From Callaeas wilsoni (Eukaryota; Chordata; Aves; Passeriformes; Callaeidae): a stretch of DNA of 64,000 bases. The position numbers and the translations under genes were made by a program. Each line of letters begins with the position of its first letter. Within the stretch, counting starts at the first letter, position 1. The stretch covers positions 1 to 64,000 of the forward strand of contig VWPU01005243.1 of NCBI GenBank assembly GCA_013398955.1, read 5' to 3'. Positions 11,735-23,950 of the stretch are shown here, in pieces. A model generated the notes under the pieces. The model was not told the DNA's origin. It did no database searches and saw only the letters and a program-made list of their open reading frames with translations.

Positions 11735-14507
11735 TCTAAAGCCCATGCCATTTTCAATAATGACAATAAAAGAAAGGAAAATGTGTTCCATTTTTTCCAT
11801 TTTAAGTGCCCAGTGTTATTTTTGCTTGATAAAATATACCAGCAATCAATTGAACACCAAAGTCTATCCAACAGAAAGAACAATTCTTCCCAGAAGGACT
11901 ATTTCTGGAATCATGGACAACATAACCATATTATGTGATAGAGTAGTGACAGCCTTGAAGTACAAAACCAGATATCTATAAATCAACATCTGAGCCTTCT
12001 CTGTGGGTTGATGGAGCAGCTCACAAACTGGTATGAAAGCCTGTGTATGATGTCAATCCTGAGCCAGTCCACGCTGGGTCGCTGTTCAGACCATTCTTTG
12101 CAGAGCATCCTTAGTCTTTCTGTAAGTTCCACCGATTGTTTATGGCAACAGAAATATGGGCACGTAATGCACAGAAGCATCTTTAGTGCTTTACCCACAG
12201 GGTTTGAAAGAAAAGTTTTGTAGTTTTTGAGATAAAGAAGAGTTTGAGTACTGTTTGTGGGTGACCACAAAACTGTAATAAAACCTTGTTCTTCTTTATC
12301 CTGAAACCTGCAAATCCCTTCTCCTGTCAGGATTAGAAGTAAGATCTAAGGACCTGCTCCCAAATGTCTAAAACGTTAATTAAAAACTACTAACTGCTAC
12401 TGCACCTACAAGCAGAATTAGTGTCTGATTTGTGTGATGTTTGTAGATCAGGAGCTGGGTGTGGGTGGCTTCCCCCTCCTATGCTCACGGTTATTTAAAG
12501 AGGGGAAAAGAGGAAGGAATGCATAGTTCACAGACCGCTCTTCTTCCTAGCTGATGGGTAGGCAAGGCTGTTTTATAGAAACAACTACACAAACTAAGAA
12601 CATTACAGCTAAGGGAGCTATTCCATAGACCATGCAGATCTATTTACATTCATTTCTGGTTGTCTTTTGACCTCATTTGTAAAAAAACCCAGATCCTGCA
12701 GTAGCAGAATTACCAGTAGCATCACTGTCTCTGCAGAACTTGACATGCAAAACATAATTATTAGCCAGACAAATACATTGTGTGTGGCTGCTTGCATTTC
12801 AAACATAATCTCTTTAACATTTGAATGTGCAAGAGCATTTGTCCCTACTTCGTGGGAGTTCTTTGAATTGTTTCCCTTTTAAATAATACTTTTTTCTTAA
12901 TCCCTTTTCGCCTTGGGATCATACTTCTGTAAATAAAAAAAAAAGGACTTTATTTCCACTTTCTGAGGAATATTTGAAGAAGAGATCTTAACTTTTTTTT
13001 TAAATGATGGAGAAACAATTCTACACATTTAATCTGGATTGTTACCTGGAAAGTAGATAAAGTAGATTATCTAAATGTTTGGGGCGTTGCCCCTTAGATC
13101 ACACAGGCACTAAAATATCAAATATAACTAAGTTATCATAGCTATGAAGAGCACACTGAGGTTCAGTTACTGCAAGAGAAATGACTGACCTGAAGTTTTA
13201 CATGTAAAATCAAATTAAGGAGTAGATTTTCAATTATATGTATATATTACAATATATACGATGAAAGTACATTTCTCCTTCTCAAAAGGTTTAAGAACCA
13301 CTTTGAGGAGCTGCCAAAGTTACTTCCTACCCCATCATAGAATACAAACTGATATTCTATAGTTCACAACAGTTTTGCTAATAAAGCACTTTTCTTATTA
13401 AATACATTCAATCACAGGAAGTTTGAACTGAATGGCAAATTAAAGGGGCTCCTAATGAGCTGATTGACTAATGCAGTGAGTCTTTTACCTCAAAAGATGT
13501 ATTATTCTGGAAAAGCTCACAGTTTGAGAACATCCTTCTCTGCTGCATTTTCACACTGTCCTCTTCTCTTTTCCAATACAGTACACCAAAGTTGCATTGT
13601 AACATTTCCCAGTGTACATATATATAAAAATGTCACCAAAAATCCCCCACAGGGCATAGGGTTAAGAGAACACAAAGCTGAAATCAACTATTCTGTCAAC
13701 TTCAGCCCTCAACTTTTCCAAATTTGATATAGAAAATATCAAATAAATGACAAAGAAAAAATACAGAAGGCATGGTTAAGAAAGTTCAGTGGCTGCTAAA
13801 CTCACACATTTTTCAAAAAAGAATTATCATTTACCAATATCACATTGCACTTTGTTGTGATAATTGCAACACTTATTCAGGTGCTGCCACAAATCAGTCA
13901 TACAGAGCCTGTGTATCATTATTTTTTAAAAAAGCAAAACTTATCTGAGTATTATTTGTCTTTAACTAGTGCTGTATGTATTATGCAACAAATGAGGCTT
14001 TCTTTCCTCCTCAAAACTAAGAAACTTCCACTTTTCAAAAATTCAAAGAACTGAAATCTCATCAGACTCTAGCTTGATTCAGCTTTTTAGGTGTCTATAA
14101 TGGATTCTGATCTTCATGATCCTGAATACTTGTGAGATCTACAAAAAGTTACCGATGGGAAAAAATGACATTTCTGCAGGATGTAATACATATGATTAGA
14201 TTCAACTAACATATCTCTAAAATTTATTATCAACCAGAGATATCCTCATAACCTAGTTTAGATTGTAACTTTTTCCTCTCTTGGACTTCACCCTTTCTTT
14301 GTATCTTGTTTTTTAGAAACTGGCACAATCTGTATAACAAGTAATGCTTTGTTTCACATGGGAATCATTAAATAGCAATCACTCAGACGTATTTGCTTTC
14401 AGAAAGCATTCTGTTAGCATGGCACATACTCTAATATATAGCATCTTACCATTCCAGTATAGCAAAGAATCCTTTTCTTAGACTGATCTTTTATAACCAT
14501 CGTATTT
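11735..14507. other. Intronic sequence, no gene recognised
   Basis: It holds opposed open frames at 12008-12223 (+) and 11983-12270 (-) covering the same DNA, an AT-alternating stretch near 13238-13260, and no named repeat family. Nothing supports a transcript. Confidence 0.6.
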
Positions 14508-15480
14508 TCATAGAATCCAGAAGCATTTAGGTCAGGAGGAAAACTGGGAGGTCGTCCAGTCCAGTCTCCTGCCAAAAGCAGGAGCAACACAGAATTCAGA
14601 GTAGGTTGCTTAGGACTTTGGATGCCAGGATGGAGCCTCTCTGGGCAACTTGTTCCAGCACCCTCATATTGAAGCTGTTTTTTCTTTATACCAATTTAAA
14701 GCATTGTCTATCATTCTTTTGCCTTGCACCTCAGTAAAAGACCTGCCTCCATCTCCTGGTAGTTTCCTCACACTTATTGAAAGACTGTTACTCAGTCCCT
14801 CGGAGCTGTCTCTACTCCAGGCTCACAGCTAAGGCCAGTTTCCTCAACCACTCCTCAAAGGACGCGTGCACCAAGTCCACATCTATCTCGGTGGCCTCTG
14901 CTAGCCTTACTCAAGTTTATCAGCATTTCTCTTGTAGTAGAGTTCCAAAGTTGGATTCACTGTTCCAGGTGTGATCAAGCACTGAGTGAAGGGGAAGTAT
15001 CCCTTTCCTCAATCTACTGGCAAAGCTCCTGATGATACACCCCAGTATGCTTTATCCTGGACACAGTTCAACTCAAATGTCTCAATTTTCTTGCACTACC
15101 TCAAGATTCAAACCTTTCCCAGACTGAGGCGGTGAATGTTTAAAGTACCTCAGCTTTATCTGCATCCACTGTCACTAAATCACTCTCCCCAATCATTAGC
15201 AGACTCAAGTTATATTTGTTCATTCTTTTACTGCTACCCTACCAGCAACACAAGCTCTTCTTGTTGCCCTTGATATCCCAAGAGTTTCAAATCTAGCTCA
15301 GCTTTTCCTTTTCCAAAACCATCCCAGCATGCCTGGGCAGTGTTTTGGTATTCTTCTCTTGTAGCCTGCCCTTGCTCCCACCTCTTTTAAATATCGTTTT
15401 TGTTGGGGGTGTTTTGCTGTTGTTTGGTTTTTTTTTTTCCACTGGAGCTCAGTCATGAGTTCTCTGCTGAGCCAATTGGT
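14508..15480 (-). mobile_element. CR1 LINE fragment, minus strand, internally deleted
   Basis: It begins with TCATAGAATCC, the reverse complement of a CR1 3' tail, then GGTCGTCCAGTCCAGTCTCCTGCC. The typical CR1 3' UTR and reverse-transcriptase C-terminal region follow in reverse order (for example TCCAGGTGTGATCAAGC near 14965 and CAGTATGCTTTATCCTGG near 15042). At about 15110 it jumps to a more 5' part of the element (CCCAGACTGAGGCGG, ACCTCAGCTTTATCTGC, TCTTCTTGTTGCCCTTGA, CATGCCTGGGCAGTGTTT). The middle of the polymerase frame is therefore missing. Many stops and indels show an old dead copy. The right edge is fuzzy, between about 15390 and 15520. Confidence 0.85.
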
Positions 15481-16540
15481 ATTTGAATACATTTACCCAT
15501 TTTTCTGAGTATTTGAATGGACTGCTGCAGTGCTTGAGAAAGCATTTGAGCAATACCCTCTGCAATGTTTGAAGAACTAATGAGTTAGATACCATACTTC
15601 TTTTATTTTTCCTCTCAATTCGGTAGCCCATATGTGGGTATTTTACTTATCTTTTATTATAATAAGTGGCATCTATGCTACTTATATATATTACTCTTAC
15701 TCTTTCTTGAATGGTTTACTATTATGTGAAGTTTTAGATATTAAATTTTACGTAACTGAGATACACTTATTCATGCATTAGAAAATCACTTTAAATTACA
15801 CATACAAGATGGTTGAAATTGCAGCCTAGATATTTTTTGATGGAAGACCTTTTCCAAATATCATTACTGATGTGCTGCATGGTGTAAATTCCGTGGTGCT
15901 ATACATTGTAATATGAAGAACTCAGTGTTTTCCTGTAGTAGAGGCCAATTCACCTGGCTGTTAGGCAGCTGCCTGGTTTTCTTTGGTAGATTTTTTTATA
16001 CAAAAGTGCTTGAGTTTAGAAGAAAACAAACATCCTAATGCCTATTTTGCTGTGGATTACAGTCATCCAAACCAACTTAATGCTAAAGAAAGTTGTGATG
16101 GAGTACTAAGTTTTAGAACAGCTAATCAATTGTCTTACACTAGAAGATAAATACAACTGCACTGGCAACTAACCAGAGCATCCCTGGTACACATTATTGA
16201 GCACTTCATTCTCATCACTGAAGATATGAAAAAATCAGATCTTCTAAGAGAGAAATATTTTTCACACTGTGTTGAATTCTTTCAGTGACTTTCAGTAGTG
16301 AGGTAACATTATTAAAAAACTGTTTCATCTCAGAATAAAAAGTTTATTGCTAACATTTCTTTAGCTAGGTCATGCAAAAGACAACATTTTCTTGTTTATT
16401 TCTCTTCTGTCATTTTTAATTTCATATTTTCTTCTAAAAATGATAGGATCGTCCTATACACTTTCTTGCAGGTTAGTGACTAGGGAAGGTAGAAGTCTGC
16501 TGTTTTCTTCAAGGGTTAATACCAGCTTTTTCCTTTAGGA
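15481..16540. other. Intronic AT-rich sequence, nothing recognised
   Basis: Ordinary intronic composition between the CR1 copy and the GC-rich patch. No gene or repeat family is seen. Confidence 0.65.
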
Positions 16541-16765
16541 CAATGCCAACTACCCTTCCCCTACCCTGTGGAACACCACAATCAGTGTGGAAGTGTGCTG
16601 GCTCCCAACAGGAGCTGAGCACATCTGCCTGCCAGCACTGAGGGCACTCAGCATGCTGCTGGAGCTGGCCCCTAGCGCAGAGCACAGCGGCGGAGCATCG
16701 CCACTCCTGCACCTCGTGTGCCGCTGCAGCAATGTCACACCCGCGGGTTTAAGCAGTACCTCTTC
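16541..16765. promoter_or_regulatory. GC- and CpG-rich patch of unknown origin
   Basis: About 220 bp much richer in GC than both flanks, with CpG clusters (AGCGGCGGAGC near 16686, CCCGCGGG at 16740-16747) and repeated GCTGCTGGAGCTGG-type words. Three overlapping open frames on both strands (16509-16712, 16550-16738 and 16587-16790) are Cys/Ser/Leu-rich and motif-free, so I do not call a gene. It could be a small orphan CpG island, an enhancer, or an unrecognised retroposed or repeat segment. Confidence 0.3.
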
Positions 16766-18792
16766 AAGTACCCATCAGTCAGGGATGTGATTCCATCTGA
16801 GGACATTCAGAAAGATAACTGAGACATAATCCTACTGGTTTAAATCACTCCAAATGGGGGGCCTGACAGCCTATTCCAATTTGCAACCCATTTCATATTT
16901 TCTCTCAGTTCTTTATCTATAGACAAGGACTGTTAAACAAGCACAATGTGACAAAGCATATTTAATGAATATTATTAATGATGAGTTCAACTGCTGCTTG
17001 AAGATGTTGATAAGCTTCATCAAACATGCTTCGACTGACTAAACCAGCACTGCCAATACTTTTAATTTTATTATTAAAATAATTTTTCTCCATATTGCAT
17101 GCATATTTAACACTTACAAATCTCTCTGTTTTGTGCTGGATTTCATTTTTTATCATCCTAATATGATGTTTGAAAGTTCATCAATAAAGCCTGCTCTACT
17201 GACTGCCTAAAAGGAACTGCCCGTGTGACAGATAAAAGTATCTTGAGGGTGTACAACAGCAGTTCCTGGCATTACATTAGAAATGCTAGTTGCCCCTACA
17301 TCAGTTAATTTGATGATGCAGAAGAGAACACATCTAGCATATGCATTAAAATATAGTATTATGCAAAGATTTTTTAATTTGTAACTTTTTATTTAAGTGT
17401 GTTTTTATTTCAGCTCAGATGCAAAGCCGTTACCAGATCTAAGGTAGTCAGTGAGAGATTCCCACGCTGAGGTTTTAATTGCACCCATTTCTGAATGTAA
17501 CAGATACAATATAGTGTTCAGGGTAGCTACTTGTATGTGCTCTATTTCTGCATAGGGTTAATTTAGTGTGCATAGTACTGGGACATGTGTCCTTTTTTTA
17601 ATTTAAAGGAATGAGATTATACAAATCATTTCTCATTCTTGGACTGGACCAAATATTCCTTGTCAGATTGCCCATGACAAGCCGATTGCAAATGTTGACT
17701 TGTTTTTGTCCAGAACGGTTAAAGATACTTGGCCCTACAAGGCTCGAAGAAAGTCAGAATGTGAGCAAGAGCCAAAAGGATGGCTTTTCTAGCCTTGTTT
17801 CTCTTACTGTGCTTTGCAGAGAAACACAGTTATCTTTACACACAGGTGTTACAAAACAACTTTCCCTTGACTAACGTAATGTTCAAAATTGTGTTTACAT
17901 CCCATTTATTTATCTAAAACAAAAGAATTGTAAACCAAACCTCCCAAAGAAATTAAGTTTCATTTCTAAGGTTTTTGAATAACTGAAAAGCTTTTATCTG
18001 GATTTGAAGTGGTTGAAAATATTCAATAGTTACATATTTAATAAAGGCTTTACAAGTATGTGCTTTTTTGTGACTTAGTTGAACACATCACCCTTTTAAT
18101 GATCAGCAAGTCATTGTTTTTTAGATACACAATATATTCTAATGTACAGTTTGCAAGCATTTATGAGAGCAAAATAACATGCAGGTATTTTAAAACTGGA
18201 GTATTTTCATACTAACTTCAGCCCTAATCTTTATGGTTATGGCATGTTTATTCTTTGAAATTATATTTTTTATCCTGGTACCCAAGATAATCGTAGGAAA
18301 TTTTGGAGATCAGGGCAGTGAGTTCAACCACTGAACTGCTCAGGTGTATTGGCTGGGAAAAAATAGGGTCTTATTTTGAAGTGTTAATGCTAAATAGAGA
18401 CCTTTTTTGAGTACAGGATTGACAGCTCCATTAAGTCTACCTAACTAGCCTTTCTGAAGTGCAGCAAAAAGGGTAAGCAGAACCTCTGGCTAAAGAGATA
18501 CCTTGCATCACCTCAAACTGCTTTTTCTAAAGCCTGCAATGGCAAATTCAGCTTTCCTTTCGTTATTTTAGGCAGTATAGAGGCCTTCATGCATATATTT
18601 GTTGGAGTTTGATAGTGTTTTACATTTTACCGGAATAAAATACCAGAACTGTGATGCTGAACTGAGATCAGTAATCACAGTTAACATTCTATCTCCAAGA
18701 TATTATCTGTAAAGGAAAATTTCCAAAAGAGATTGAAGAATTGTAATGAAAGTTCATTATTACCTGTCATGGACATGTCATCTATATATTGC

Positions 18793-18870
18793 AGAAGAAA
18801 AAAAAATACTAAAGAAAAAACCAAACAAGAAAACAAGCAAAAAAACCCACCCCAAAAACAAAATGAAAGG
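18793..18870 (+). repeat. A-rich, A/C-rich low-complexity tract
   Basis: A long run of A with interspersed C and G (AAAAAAACCCACCCCAAAAA). It resembles the other A/C tracts at 27.0, 40.1 and 47.7 kb. Confidence 0.8.
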
Positions 18871-19701
18871 TTTCAAAGTCTGTTGGTCCTGTGCTACCAA
18901 TACTTTCAGCAAATTGATAATGTTCTTATGTAATAGCAGTGTGCAAAGAAAAATTTTGCTAGGATTGAATCCAGTTAAAACCTGTTTTAGTTTTGCCAAG
19001 TGTATCAGTCTTCAATCAGTCAAATCAAAACTGTTTTGACAAATTTTAGGCTCTCAGGACCACAGTCCTAGAGTCATTGAGAAGTTTGAGTTTAAGCAAG
19101 TGAGAGAAAAACATGGAAAAACCTGCCAGTCAGTTCCATGCACAAAGCTCATTTCACCTTTAACATTACTATAACTTTCAGTGGGGAGAAGAAGGGAAAT
19201 GTGAATTCTCAAGAGTACCTGGAATTACACTTTTTCTTCTATTGAAATTATCATTCAACTCAGGTAAAGCATCTGGTATAGTCACATGCAGAACATGAAT
19301 CAGATGAGCACACCTAGCAAGTAGCTGTTTACTCAATTCTGTGGTAATTTTTGCCACTTAGCAAGAATCACGCTGTCTTTCTTTACAAAGGTGCCTACAG
19401 TTTTAACCCTGTAATTTTCTTCAAATTATAGGGTATCTTCACCTTTCCTTCAGATTTTCAAGACAAGTTTACTGATTTAGCTCTTTATGAGGATTTTGAT
19501 TTTTTATTTGGTATGAAAATAATGGCCTGCATTCTGCCCCTAAATAAGAACTTTTCTGAAAATCTAGTCTGAGCTACAAATTTAGGAAAGTGATAACTCT
19601 GATTTGTTGAATAGCTCACTGATGCTTTTCTTATATCAAAGAGGATCTATCTTCTGCAATTGTAAAATTCAGCAATAATATACTGCATCCAGTAATATCT
19701 T

Positions 19702-19752
19702 CAAACAATAATATAGAATTATATATATATAAAAATATAGAATAATAATATA
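19702..19752. repeat. AT-rich simple sequence
   Basis: Mixed (AT)n and AATA/ATAA repeats over about 50 bases. Confidence 0.8.
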
Positions 19753-22700
19753 AAAGTACTATTGATATATTTTTCATTGCTTCTACTTATGCTTATTTGC
19801 ACATATTTTTCATGTTACCTCTAAAGTAAAGATCAGAGTATGCAGAAACACAGAACAAATTCACTACTATTCCACAACTTTTTTCTTCAGAGAACCTAGC
19901 AAAATCCAGCAGTGAATATTCATCGGTTTTGCTACCAATGTTGATTTTTAACTTTAATACAATTTATGGGAAATACAGTAAATAGCTTCAGATATATTTA
20001 CTATGGTGGTTGTAATCACTCATAATTATATAATTGGATGCCTAACACTGTTTATCAAAGATATAGTCAATATTACATATGAAATTGGCTTGGCTCTGTA
20101 TTAAAGTGCAAAGGTTAAACAGGAAGCTTGTTGTACCCCTTGACTTGGTGCCCTGGTCAGGCTTCAGGAGTGAGTATCCTCTGGAGAAGCTGTATGTTAC
20201 AGGCCACTCCAAAAGGAAAGTAAGCAAATCTAGGTTCTGTAAGAAATATATCAGCACAATAAGAAGACTTGTGCATAAATGGCTGGACAAGACTGCATGA
20301 AATATTTTGGTTCTTGGCCAAACTGGGGAATAAACACAACAGAATTAATTTTTTTTGAACACCACCCTACTAACTTCTCAGGTCATGACTCAACTCAATC
20401 ATTTTTGCAAATGCTGAATTTCTCAGTGAAAGCTTGGGAAAAAGTGAGCATTATCTCAGCACACAGAGAAGGTTGCAATATCTACTAAGCCAAAAAGTTT
20501 GGCTTCAAACTGCCAAAACAAAGATTGAATATGACTAAAATTTTAAAAACTTAGGATGAAAGCTTTTACTTAAACTTTGATCTTCTGGACAGGAAAAAAC
20601 CAAACAATGATGGAGGAAGACAGACATATATATTATTAAAGTATTACTTTAATTTCATTAACTATTAATGAAAAAATGTGACTAGTCCCATTGTATGTCT
20701 CATTAATATCAACAATTAATAAGGCTTTATGTAATGTGCTAAGAGGAGCATAAATAACTCAAACGCCGATCTCGAACATCCTGTAATCAAAAAAATATAG
20801 GCATAGAGTTTCTATAACAAAACATTCTTTAAAAGTCTCAAGTTTCAAACTTATAATAGTTTTGAAATCTGAAATGTTGTTGAAAGTGAGTTCTCCTTAA
20901 GATCTACATTATATTCTTAAAATGTTCACTCTAAAGCAATTGAAGCACTTTTGAGAGTGACAGATGAAAATTGGTAAAAAATGCTTTTGACCTAAAATGT
21001 TTAGCCTCATTCTCTGAAATTCAGTAAATTATAATAGCTGATCTATAATTAGAGATAAAATTTGCATTTTTGATCTTTATTTTTTACACATAATACATTA
21101 ATATGATTTTTAATATATCTTTTGGGGAATATTAAAAATACTTATTAAATAGATCTATGATGTACTTATTGTAAGATCCTGTACTATCCTTTTTATTACA
21201 TAGAAATCAAGAAAAAATAATCTATGGTGTTTTCATTTAATACATATATTTATAAAGGGGGCAGACAGATAAAAAAATATTATTTACCTACCCATCATTA
21301 TTTTATGATATAATTCTAAAAAAATTATAACTACTTTTTGAAAATTTTAGAAAATTTAAATATCTGCGTTCTTTCACCAGAGACACCATTCTGGTTTTAT
21401 AATTTCTCAATGTCTAGGCCGTACTTGAAATTTCTCTTTATCTTAGTGAAGGTACTGACACCTAATATTTCTAAAGGTATTGTTCGTGCTGCAAAGAGGA
21501 GACCAACATCCAATTATCTTTCCTAGTTCCCTCTCTCTGCTTAACGCTCTCCTCTCCAACCTGTCACTTATTCTTGTCATTTGTTTAGTTGCATTTCCTT
21601 TTAATCCAGCCAGAAAAAAACAAGATTTTCCTAATTGTAGAGCCATAGATGCTAACACAGGTCAAATAGATATTTGATACTTTAATGGGAAACTGGATTA
21701 CAATTCCCATTATAATTTTTATTATTTAACAACTAGTAATAACTAGTTTTTATTGCCTAAAGCACTATTTCTGCCACTGCCCCTGAACATTATGTTCCCG
21801 GGCACAATACACATTAGTCTATAAGGGAAACATCATCTCAAGTCAAATCTCTGACCTTTTAATAAATACTGAAGACATCAACTGGTCATTGCAGAGCTTT
21901 ATGAATGAGCTGCAAAAATGGAACAGGTCAAGACCAACAATTAAGTCATGATCAGCTGTAGTACTTATTTCAAGGTTATATATACAGAAACCAAAGATTG
22001 AGCACATATTCATATGGAGAAGTTTTTCATCAGAACTTACAAGAACAGTCATTTTTGGAAAACATAAAATAGCCAATGTTTGTACATGTCCTTCCTAATA
22101 CAAAATTTCAGATACAATTTCTTACTAACAACTAAAACAAGGTAAATAGTAGTTCCAAATATAAATTTTCTTAGAAATAATCTATCCATTATGCCTTAAA
22201 TTATTTCATTGAATAAAAGCATTCCATGTCATACTTAGGCAAATAAGCAGGTGGTGGAAGTTGAGCAGACAGCAGATTAAGAACAAGATCTGTATGAAGC
22301 ATCCAGATACTTTAGGGACAAGAGCAAAATCTAACTAGGTACCCATATATATGTTAATTGATTTTCCAGTCTTCCACTCATGTAAAGTGAGTAGATGGAA
22401 AATTCAAGAATCTTTATCCTTTGTATCCTTATGCAAGAGTTGGTGGATGGTAATACAAGCTTTCCTATTTATCAACACAGTGCTACATGTTTTACCAATT
22501 CCAAAGATGGCAGGACTTCTACTGCTGTGCCCCAGTTCACCAGAACTCTTTGAACAGTCACTTCAGGGCACATTTTTTCATAAAACTCTACAGCCCAGAG
22601 AGAGTGTTGGAAGTGAAAAACCAGAATGTGACCTGATACATTTATCCTCATCTCTTGAGTACTTCCCAAAATAGGGACATACCTATCAGATGTGTAAAAG

Positions 22701-23930
22701 AACAACTACTGTGTGCTCACTAACAGCTTGTAAGAGAATTTTTGAATACTGAGTAGGAGGAGAAATGACAGCTGACCAGGAAATAGGGTTATTATATGTT
22801 CTTTTTTAAAAGCATCATTTGGAACCATTTCCACAAAACCACTACTCAAGGTTAATGAAGCAAACACAAACTTATCATTTCATCCTAAAGAACAAACATC
22901 AAATGCAGTATTATCTCTAATACTGCATTGCGGTATCACTTCTGGGTTTCTGTCCAAGTCTTGGTATGGGACTTGAGCTCATGGTTTTCTGGCCAGCTTA
23001 AAAACCTACTGTGATCTCAACCATAAAGGTGTTCACCCTACTTTGAATTATGTAGCAAAATACTTACTGTTGTAGCACAAATAGTAGGAATGTGATACAA
23101 ATAATTGAAATTTTATAGAAACAATCATAAAATATGAAAATAAACAAGGGCCTAAATATTACAGAAAGACAATTTAAAGACTAAGGTATACTGCATTAAG
23201 TACTTTTATTTCTCTTAAAAATATTTGTTGTATTGCTGCAACAAGATAAATAGATACTAAATTGCAGTGCGCAGTGTTGTTACATCACTTGAGCAATTTC
23301 TTCCAGCCTATTGCAGAAATAGGACTAGACTCATTAAGCTAATCATCTTATTGAAATTGCATTACTAATATTTAATTTAATGCTTCTTTTTAAATGTAGC
23401 GGCCCTCCTTCAAGAGCTAAATATTCATGTGGATGGCACAACTAATATGTTGTCTTAGGACTTCACTTGTAGCATGTGGCTAATTTGTAGTACTCTATTT
23501 GTAGTAAAGGTGACTGGTTTGAATTCTACAGAGATTGTTATGACTGCTAACAGCTACTTAAATCCAGAGGTGCATTTTAACTCTGCATCCCAGCATCCAA
23601 ATCAAAATAAGAGAAGACAATTGAGGAATTAGATTTTCACTAAGGATACAGATACCATAATGGCTTATTTCACCATAGTGTTAGAACATACAGGGAGCAG
23701 CCAAAATTAGTGCCGTTTCTATCAAAAGCTACCACTGACAACTCTTGTCATCATTCTTTTTTGAAAGTTGCCCCAGAAGTAGAAGCCACAGACAAAAGCT
23801 CCCTGATATATACAGCATTATTAGAGATAAACTCCGTAGTGCCTCTGGATCCCAGTTAAGTGTTAACCACTCAGGCTGGGAATGAATGAGTGTGAACTAC
23901 TCATATTATTAATGAGTGTGAGAATGATGT

Positions 23931-23950
23931 GAACCACTATTTAGTGGTTC
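23931..23950. repeat. 20-bp near-perfect palindrome
   Basis: GAACCACTA and its exact reverse complement TAGTGGTTC, separated by only two T. A GTGTGAACTACTCAT/GTGTGAGAATGATGTGAACCACT partial direct repeat precedes it. Arms this short can occur by chance in 64 kb. Confidence 0.7.

Noticed and set aside
14650..15631. Open frames of 60-65 codons near the CR1 copy
   Set aside because: They lie within or beside the decayed CR1 element and are not in its coding frame.
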